This document shows, piece by piece, positions 28,282 to 34,492 of a DNA stretch of 34,492 nucleotides (positions within the stretch are counted from its first letter, which is position 1; every line of letters starts with the position of its first letter). Made by a program: the position numbers and the translations under genes. Below the pieces are notes generated by a model. The model searched no databases and was not told the origin of the DNA. It saw only the letters and a list, made by a program, of their open reading frames with translations. The stretch spans positions 1-34,492 of the forward strand of contig JAGHCW010000036.1 of assembly GCA_021160245.1 (NCBI GenBank), in the 5' to 3' direction. The stretch is from a bacterium. GTDB taxonomy: Bacteria; B130-G9.

Positions 28282-30660
28282 CTACTTGTCAAGATCCACA
28301 AGCCGCCGATACTCCGGCTGGAATCCAACCTCCAACGCGCGCCTGGGCATCTTACCCGTTGAGTTCTTCTGCACATCGATTACCAGTCTGTCGATCTCAC
28401 CCCCATGGGCGCCGGTCTCGCCTGACTTTGAATACGGAACAAAATGGGTGCAGAGTACGATGCTCATATAGGGCTCTACTCTCGGTGAAATAGACAAGGC
28501 CGGCTCAGCCACTTCGCCGCCCGGAGCACGCACATGCGCCAACCAGGGGGTCTTCGTAACTACCACAGGCGCCTTAACTCGGGCGGCCCCTTGCTGCAGC
28601 TCCTTCATCGCATACGCCAATTGAGTCTCGTTCTCAATCGGAGAGGTCTTATCACGCGAGAGCATCCCAATACTGTCTACTAGAATGAGTGAGATGTTGA
28701 TGTTGTCTGACACCATCTGACATATCTCTTGAATGTCTGAGGCGCAATACTGAGTGTGAATGGGCTCCTCTACAACAACGAGCTTGTCCCTATATCGCGT
28801 GAACTCATCTACCGCGTTGAGGTACTTCTGATACATACTTCCGCCAGCCTCGAGCCGCTTCCCTACGATCTCCCCATGGGGTATCTCGAATACATTGGAA
28901 ATCAACATATTGAAAACCGCCATTCGCCTGTTCTCGAAGCTGAAATAGAGCACGGAGTCATCATAATTCCGCAAAATATGAGATATAAGGTGAATGCAGA
29001 ACGTGGTTTTGCCAGTGCCCGGCAGGCCTGAAATAAGCGTCATCTCACCAGCTCGGAGCGATACATACTCGTCCAAAGCTGCCAAGCCTGTTGTAAGCCC
29101 GGGGCGGGATGCCTCGTAACTATCAAGGACCTCCCTGGGGTTGTAAAACGAGCGCATAAGCTCATCTTCGGAGACCGAAACGATGGCAACTTCCTCAAGG
29201 TCATCCGCACTAACCGACCACGAGAAGCCCATCTCAATGTCGTCCCGCCGTTTCGTCTCCATCTGACTGACGACATCCTCAACCTGCTTCTCAATATCTC
29301 GACCCGGCTCGCCCTTCTTCATCTGCTCAATTACGATGCACCAAAAATGCGGATCCCATTTGATGCGGTCGCCTACAGATGTAACGAGTTCTTTGGAATC
29401 CTCCTCGACGAGCGAAAGGCTAGCTCTTGCGGCATCACGCCTCGCCTTGGCGGTCTCTGCCTCATTTGTTAGATCATATCTATCGAGCAGTTCCTTCCCA
29501 ACCCAACGCCCGATTGAGTATAGCCCCGACTTGCTCATAATGCTCTTGTCGAAGTAATCAAAGCCCCGGTCTTTTACCAAATCACATAGACTGTCCTCAC
29601 TTTCGGGTAAGGGCAGCACGTCAGCCTTGATCCCCAACTCAGATATGATCGTCCCGAACCGGGAGGTCTGTTCCCGGCCATATCGACTTATTGGCGAAAT
29701 AAAGGTGAAACTCTCCGCGCCAAGCTTCCTAAGCGACTCAATCTTCACCTTTGTGGGTGCAAATCCTCGTCCCAGTGAGACCATCTGCTTGAATATCTTG
29801 AAAGTCCGATTGCTCTCGTACTGGATGGAGATCGTGTCAATCTCAAGGGCTGACAACCAAACGCTGCGCTCCGACATTATCATCGACGCGGCTTGAGACA
29901 GCCCAAACATGGCATATTCCTGAAGGTCCTCTGTGAATCCAGGAAACGGACTCCGCGCTTCTTCATTGGACGGGTCCGTGCCCACGTAGCCAACTACGTT
30001 TCCCTGGCCATCCTCATAGGCATAGAGGAAAGGACAGTTGCTCTCAATCTCGCCTGACAGCACGCCAGCGGCATTCATCTCGTTCTCCGACACATCCTGA
30101 CGTGCAAGGTGCTGACGGATGTCCTTCTGTGTTGTGTAGAATCCCACAGGAAATGACATAAGAGCTCGCTCTGTGAGCCCCATCTCTTTGAAATAAGCCT
30201 TGGCGGCAACGATCGCAGGCGCAGTGCTGCGCTGAAAGGCCTTTGCAAAATACTGATCCAAGAGCCCGAAGATGAAGAGCTTACTCGTTGTCGCCTCCAT
30301 CATCTTCATGTCGTCAGACGAAAGCCCCAGGCTCGATGTGTCTATTCCAGTCTTCTCGGCAAGAAGAGCAATACCATCCTGGAGAGAACCCCCAGTCTTC
30401 TTGACCGCAGCTCGAAGCCAATTACTGCGATAGCCGCACATCCGACAGACTGCGCTCGAACCCGCTTTGGGAAGCATGAACGTCTGCTTAGCCCCCTGGT
30501 GCTTGGGGTTCGGACAGGAAGCGACAAACGCCGTCTCTCCCTCCTTAAACCGTTTCAGCGGCTGTATCCCCTCAGGCCCCCATATCGCCTCGTGTGAAAG
30601 GCCTTTGAACAACCGTTCCGTAACTCTGTAATAAATCTCCGCACCAACAGCCTTATCCAT
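28282..30660 (-). CDS. Phage/plasmid-like primase-helicase (CHC2-type zinc finger, Toprim-like region, DnaB/Twinkle-type RecA helicase)
   Basis: N-terminal ASCPNPKHQGAKQTFMLPKAGSSAVCRMCGYRS; helicase GLTTGLAALDEYVSLRAGEMTLISGLPGTGKTTFCIHLI, LILVDSIGML. Confidence 0.75.
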   Translation of the reverse strand: MDKAVGAEIYYRVTERLFKGLSHEAIWGPEGIQPLKRFKEGETAFVASCPNPKHQGAKQTFMLPKAGSSAVCRMCGYRSNWLRAAVKKTGGSLQDGIALLAEKTGIDTSSLGLSSDDMKMMEATTSKLFIFGLLDQYFAKAFQRSTAPAIVAAKAYFKEMGLTERALMSFPVGFYTTQKDIRQHLARQDVSENEMNAAGVLSGEIESNCPFLYAYEDGQGNVVGYVGTDPSNEEARSPFPGFTEDLQEYAMFGLSQAASMIMSERSVWLSALEIDTISIQYESNRTFKIFKQMVSLGRGFAPTKVKIESLRKLGAESFTFISPISRYGREQTSRFGTIISELGIKADVLPLPESEDSLCDLVKDRGFDYFDKSIMSKSGLYSIGRWVGKELLDRYDLTNEAETAKARRDAARASLSLVEEDSKELVTSVGDRIKWDPHFWCIVIEQMKKGEPGRDIEKQVEDVVSQMETKRRDDIEMGFSWSVSADDLEEVAIVSVSEDELMRSFYNPREVLDSYEASRPGLTTGLAALDEYVSLRAGEMTLISGLPGTGKTTFCIHLISHILRNYDDSVLYFSFENRRMAVFNMLISNVFEIPHGEIVGKRLEAGGSMYQKYLNAVDEFTRYRDKLVVVEEPIHTQYCASDIQEICQMVSDNINISLILVDSIGMLSRDKTSPIENETQLAYAMKELQQGAARVKAPVVVTKTPWLAHVRAPGGEVAEPALSISPRVEPYMSIVLCTHFVPYSKSGETGAHGGEIDRLVIDVQKNSTGKMPRRALEVGFQPEYRRLVDLDK

Positions 30661-30874
30661 GTCGGCTCTCCCTCATGGAATCAAATTATTCAACTACGTG
30701 ACCTTTCTAACCGTCAGCAAACTGCAAACTAAGATATTTTGAGCAAGCCCTCAAGTCAAGCGAATCATCCAAATCATCTCGCCTCGTCATGCCGAAAGCA
30801 ACTGCCCTATATGTGCCCCACTTGTGACCCTTTTCGCTTAATGAATACAAGCCGCGGTCATAATCCCAAAATCT

Positions 30875-30888
30875 ACCCCGCGCGGGGT
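30875..30888. promoter_or_regulatory. Perfect 14-bp palindrome in a divergent intergenic region (possible operator)
   Basis: ACCCCGCGCGGGGT between the primase-helicase (-) and the terminase operon (+). Confidence 0.4.
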
Positions 30889-31079
30889 GATGCGCCAAAA
30901 CCGCGTACTTAAGCTACGCATGAGGCGTGAGAGTGATGCCCCGGCCGGAAACGCGGCGAGCAAAAGGGAAAAAACGAGAATCTGGCCAGAAGAAACAATG
31001 ATCTCACGTCAATTTCACGGACTTCCGGAATTAGATTCGCAGGCGAATTAAAGACTCAAGGCAACAGGTGGAACCATCA

Positions 31080-31556
31080 ATGAAATGTTCCGAGCTCACG
31101 ACAGATGCCGACTCAAGCAGCCGAACTAAGCTCCTTGAAAAGTGGCAAAAACTCCTGGATTTCATGGAAAAGCGATTCAACGCCGCGGCGAGGCGGGAGG
31201 AAAAGGACGGAAAGTTTGGGGCGGATACTGAAAAGACCGTCGCCACGTACATAAAGACACTTCAGGCGTTCGCCAAAGAAGTCAAGCAACTGGAAGCAAA
31301 CGGCGGCGTCGAGACCAGCGCTGCGGCACAAGTCGCTGAAGAACTCTGGACACTCAAACTGACGAATCGCGAACGGGCGACAATCGCCTCAATCCTAAAA
31401 GACCTGGACATCGTGAGTTACGAGCAACCCGGCACAAGAGGAAAAAGCAAGATTGACAGACCGAAGAGACCTGAGAATGAACACGAGCAACAAGATCAAA
31501 GAGCAATTGAATTCTCTGAGTCCGAAGGCAAAGGCGAAGATGATAACGGCTCTTAG
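31080..31556 (+). CDS. Hypothetical protein, possible small terminase subunit by position
   Basis: Helical, charged, 158 aa from ATG 31080; overlaps the 5' end of the TerL gene. Functional call is positional only. Confidence 0.5.
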   Translation: MKCSELTTDADSSSRTKLLEKWQKLLDFMEKRFNAAARREEKDGKFGADTEKTVATYIKTLQAFAKEVKQLEANGGVETSAAAQVAEELWTLKLTNRERATIASILKDLDIVSYEQPGTRGKSKIDRPKRPENEHEQQDQRAIEFSESEGKGEDDNGS

Positions 31557-33381
31557 CAGCCTTCTCAAGAACTCGCCAAGAGAGTTTCGCAAAATACAAA
31601 GAAATGTGTTCTGGGACCCCGTATATGACCGGCCGCCCTGTGACATGGAGGAATTTCTACTATCAGATAAGTACCTAGGTCTCACCGATAGAGCCTCGAG
31701 GCCCTATATTCATCAGAGACTTCTGAAACTACTCATCTTATCGGATAGCGATTCGATACGGGAGATATACCTCTGCCTCGGCAAGGACTCCGGCAAGTCC
31801 TTCTTCGCCTCGTGCATGGCGTGTCGAACAGTCTATCTGCTCTCATGTCTGCAACCATCTCCTCAAGAATCGCTCCCCACAATCGCTCCAGGATCAGGCA
31901 TCCAGATAATCAACCTCGCAACGGACAGCAAACAGGCGAATCGCTCGGTCTTCAAAGAACTCAAGACAAAAATTGTCGGCAGACCATCCTCTCAAGCAGC
32001 GAGATGGTTCAAGCTCTTTGGCTTTGAGGAAAGAGCGGACCGATTCATACTCCCAAACAACATCGAGATTATATGTGGTCATTCCCGAGCCGAGGCTTGG
32101 CTCGGAGCAAATACGATTCTCGGTATCATCGACGAGGCGTCCTATTTCCGGGAGACGCCCAATAGGAGCCTTGATGACCGAGGATACCCCACCAGCCTCG
32201 CTGAGATGAACTACAACGCGTTCTACGGCAGCTGCAGGACGAGATTCCCCGACCATTACAAGATCATCATCATCTCATCCCCAAAACATCAGGGTGACTT
32301 CCTCTTCAGGAAAATCCTGCAAACCAGAAGAAACGGAAGGAAGATTGATGTCGATTCGGTAGGCATCCGCACAGCCTATCCCACCGCATTGCCCATCGAC
32401 CGGAAACGACTAGCGTCCTCCGGGCTGAAGAAGTATGACATCGGGATTCTCGCCAGCATTGATGGTGAGAGACTCGCCATCCAGGCCCCCGCGTGGGAGC
32501 TCAAAGACGACGAGACAATTCTCGATTACGTCAATGATTTTAAGAACAACCCGGTCATGACGGCGCGTGACTTCGGCGCTCAGCCATATCTAGCAGAGTC
32601 GCCCTACTTCGACTTTGATCGGCTTAAGAACTGCTTCGATGACAGACGGAAACCGCCTCTTCAGTTCTTAAGCCAACCGGGGGACGAGCAATCAGACATG
32701 CCAGAATCCCCCATGATGCAGAAGAGAAGGCTATCTGCCGAGTTCACCGGGCATCCTGATAGACACTATTTCGCGCATATTGACTTCGCAACAGGAGGCC
32801 GGCTTGGAAAAGGGGACGCGTGTGGCTTCGCTCTTGGTCATGCGGAAGAAGCCATCAATGTCTGCAAAAAGCCCTTCTACAGAGTCGTGTTCGACCTTGT
32901 TACGAGATTTCAATTCGCAAATGGCAGGCCAGTTGACGCTGAGGAGCTTTGCGACTTCGTCCACTATCTCCAATCCGGCAAGGAACAGTTTCGCCCTCAG
33001 AGACGCCTTCAGCCCTGGGAAACGCATGACGGCGCCTACTTCACAAATCTGAGCGTGTCGATTGACGGATTCAACCAAGAGCTCCTATCACAAATGCTGA
33101 AGAAGCGAGGCGTTAGTGTCGAATACTTCTCGCCCGACAAAAGCCGCGAGTGCTGGCAAATCGCCGAGTTCGCATTCTACAAACACTGGGTCTCGATCTT
33201 CCCCCATCCGATCCTGAAAGCCGAGATTCTATCATTGCAGACGACCGACAGCGGGATACCCGACCATCCCCCTCGAGGCTCAAAGGACATTCTCGACGCG
33301 GTCGTTTCCGTCATCTACCGAACGCTAACCACAAAGCAATCAGGCACGTGCTCCCACTCGTATCTTGGAATCAAGGGATAG
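31477..33381 (+). CDS. Phage terminase large subunit-like protein (ATPase plus nuclease)
   Basis: Walker A-like CLGKDSGKS, Walker B NTILGIIDEASYF, MTARDFGAQP, nuclease-like FAHIDFATGGRLGKGDACGFALG ... VSIDGFN ... SKDILDAVVSVIY. Confidence 0.72.
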   Translation: MNTSNKIKEQLNSLSPKAKAKMITALSSLLKNSPREFRKIQRNVFWDPVYDRPPCDMEEFLLSDKYLGLTDRASRPYIHQRLLKLLILSDSDSIREIYLCLGKDSGKSFFASCMACRTVYLLSCLQPSPQESLPTIAPGSGIQIINLATDSKQANRSVFKELKTKIVGRPSSQAARWFKLFGFEERADRFILPNNIEIICGHSRAEAWLGANTILGIIDEASYFRETPNRSLDDRGYPTSLAEMNYNAFYGSCRTRFPDHYKIIIISSPKHQGDFLFRKILQTRRNGRKIDVDSVGIRTAYPTALPIDRKRLASSGLKKYDIGILASIDGERLAIQAPAWELKDDETILDYVNDFKNNPVMTARDFGAQPYLAESPYFDFDRLKNCFDDRRKPPLQFLSQPGDEQSDMPESPMMQKRRLSAEFTGHPDRHYFAHIDFATGGRLGKGDACGFALGHAEEAINVCKKPFYRVVFDLVTRFQFANGRPVDAEELCDFVHYLQSGKEQFRPQRRLQPWETHDGAYFTNLSVSIDGFNQELLSQMLKKRGVSVEYFSPDKSRECWQIAEFAFYKHWVSIFPHPILKAEILSLQTTDSGIPDHPPRGSKDILDAVVSVIYRTLTTKQSGTCSHSYLGIKG

Positions 33382-33439
33382 AGAAAACCGTTTCCATAAA
33401 ACCAGGTGAGTTCAGTCAAAATATGAGATGGAGAAATAG

Positions 33440-33613
33440 ATGAACAGAAAACTCAAAAGGAAACTACGGTTGCTCCAACTATGCCGAAAATACGGATACA
33501 AAGAAAACGAGACGCTCTTGCGGCGAAAACTGAGAAAGCAGACCAGTCCAGACAAAAGCGATGAGACACCGATTCTATTCAATCTCTCTCGCGAGGAGGA
33601 AATCAAAGAATGA
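33440..33613 (+). CDS. Small basic ORF (57 aa) translationally coupled to the sigma-like gene
   Basis: ATG 33440 to TGA 33611-33613: MNRKLKRKLRLLQLCRKYGYKENETLLRRKLRKQTSPDKSDETPILFNLSREEEIKE; ATGA overlap with the next gene. Below the ORF-track length cutoff. Confidence 0.55.
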   Translation: MNRKLKRKLRLLQLCRKYGYKENETLLRRKLRKQTSPDKSDETPILFNLSREEEIKE

Positions 33614-34026
33614 CATTGTGCAGCGACTGCCCCAACCGGGATACATGCACCGAGCTCTGTGATGAAGCACGAAAGCTCACCTACGGCGGCGGCGAGAAGC
33701 GAAAACGAAGAACATATCCTGTTGATTTCGCCTCGTTTGAGGCCAAGTCAACTACTGAACTCAATAGATTTCAGATACAGTCGCTTAATGCAATAAGTTA
33801 TCGCCCAACAGAGAGGCAGGAGCTTCGTATGCTGCTTGAGCAAATCCTGTCAACGCTCTCTGATGGCCAGCGTTTCGTCTTCGTAAAGAAGATGGAGGGG
33901 TACACGAATAGAGAGATCGCTAAATTGGCAGGTCTGACTGAGAAGGCCATAGAACAGCGCCACACACGCGCTCGCAAGCGACTGAAGCAGCTGGCGGCGC
34001 AATTCAACGGCGATCTTCGGTGGTAA
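33610..34026 (+). CDS. Sigma-70 region 4-like HTH protein with N-terminal Cys cluster
   Basis: CSDCPNRDTCTELC zinc-ribbon-like motif; LLEQILSTLSDGQRFVFVKKMEGYTNREIAKLAGLTEKAIEQRHTRARKRLKQ is sigma region 4. SD gaggagg. Confidence 0.78.
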   Translation: MTLCSDCPNRDTCTELCDEARKLTYGGGEKRKRRTYPVDFASFEAKSTTELNRFQIQSLNAISYRPTERQELRMLLEQILSTLSDGQRFVFVKKMEGYTNREIAKLAGLTEKAIEQRHTRARKRLKQLAAQFNGDLRW

Positions 34027-34036
34027 AATAGCCAGC

Positions 34037-34106
34037 CATCCAAGCGAGTTCCTGATTGGGCGTCGCAGAAGAGCATTCTCTTCGACGCCCAGGACCGCTC
34101 TGGATG
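34037..34106. other. Extended 70-nt imperfect hairpin (structured RNA, terminator or DNA site)
   Basis: Manual pairing gives about 27 bp in five helices: 37-42/101-106, 43-46/96-99, 50-53/91-94, 58-65/83-90, 69-73/78-82, loop CATT. No clear U-tract. Confidence 0.6.
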
Positions 34107-34167
34107 AATCAACTTCAAGTTCTCACTCAAAGCAAACTAACATCACCCGCCCGAATCGCAGCTGATC

Positions 34168-34197
34168 TTGACACCTTATCCCTGCAATTGTTAGACT
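34168..34197 (+). promoter_or_regulatory. Candidate promoter for alr
   Basis: TTGACA-N18-TAGACT, about 40 bp before the ATG at 34238. Confidence 0.45.
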
Positions 34198-34237
34198 AAT
34201 CATCGAAAATGAAATCGGCCTATTTCGCCCAGAAGGG

Positions 34238-34492
34238 ATGAACCAGAAGCAATTGCACACGGTTACGAAAGCCTACATAAGCCTTGCTGCTCTTAGACAC
34301 AACCTCTCTCAGGTTAGGCTCCTTGTCGGGGATGATGTCAACATAATGCCCGTGGTCAAAGCCAACGCTTATGGGCATGGTCTTCTGCCAATCTGCAAGA
34401 CTCTAGCCGCAGCCGGAATGCGTGCTTTCGGCGTAGCCACGGTTGATGAGGGCATTGCCATAAAAGAGGCCATTCCCGATTCTCGAGTAACG
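34238..34492 (+). CDS. alr: Alanine racemase (3' truncated by window)
   Basis: KAYISLAALRHNLSQVRLLVGDDVNIMPVVKANAYGHGLLPICKTLAAAGMRAFGVATVDEGI, with the PLP-Lys motif VVKANAYGHG; SD agaaggg. Confidence 0.93.
   Translation, partial: MNQKQLHTVTKAYISLAALRHNLSQVRLLVGDDVNIMPVVKANAYGHGLLPICKTLAAAGMRAFGVATVDEGIAIKEAIPDSRVT

Noticed and set aside
30707-30898. 63-aa ORF on - strand in the divergent gap
   Set aside because: Overlaps the palindrome region, no SD and atypical composition; treated as regulatory DNA.
1-34492. CRISPR arrays, tRNA/rRNA genes, IS elements, integrases
   Set aside because: No regularly spaced direct repeats, no tRNA cloverleaf, rRNA or transposase/integrase motifs recognised on reading; absence is by eye and not by covariance-model search.

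Overview
Bacterial chromosomal segment of about 34.5 kb, probably from an uncultured lineage. It is mostly housekeeping genes with several accessory insertions. From left to right: addB (5'-truncated by the window) and addA; a convergent uvrD/pcrA-type helicase coupled to a ComEA-like HhH protein; a HAD phosphatase; a two-gene secreted-protein island (Cys-rich protein plus beta-propeller) bracketed by a 66-bp repeat of the HAD gene 3' end; an MBL hydrolase; two ABC-2 permeases separated by a 28-bp inverted repeat; a GlcF-like Fe-S protein; a DUF2283 ORF joined in frame across a TAA to a 5'-truncated caspase-like gene; der; hicB with a truncated hicA; a DisA_N/DAC-domain protein of the conflict-associated (DACNV-like) type; an ABC/GldF-GldG-like/DUF4340 operon; a membrane glycosyltransferase; map; a phage-like primase-helicase / TerL / sigma-region-4 module with no visible capsid, portal or integrase genes; and the start of alr. 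The strongest candidates for something new are (1) the capsid-less replication/packaging/sigma module between map and alr, with its palindrome and 70-nt hairpin, (2) the DAC-domain nucleotide-signalling gene beside a broken hicBA, (3) the secreted-protein island flanked by the duplicated HAD tail, and (4) the DUF2283/caspase in-frame stop junction. No tRNA, rRNA, CRISPR array, transposase or integrase was recognised. All family calls come from reading motifs by eye; no database search was run.
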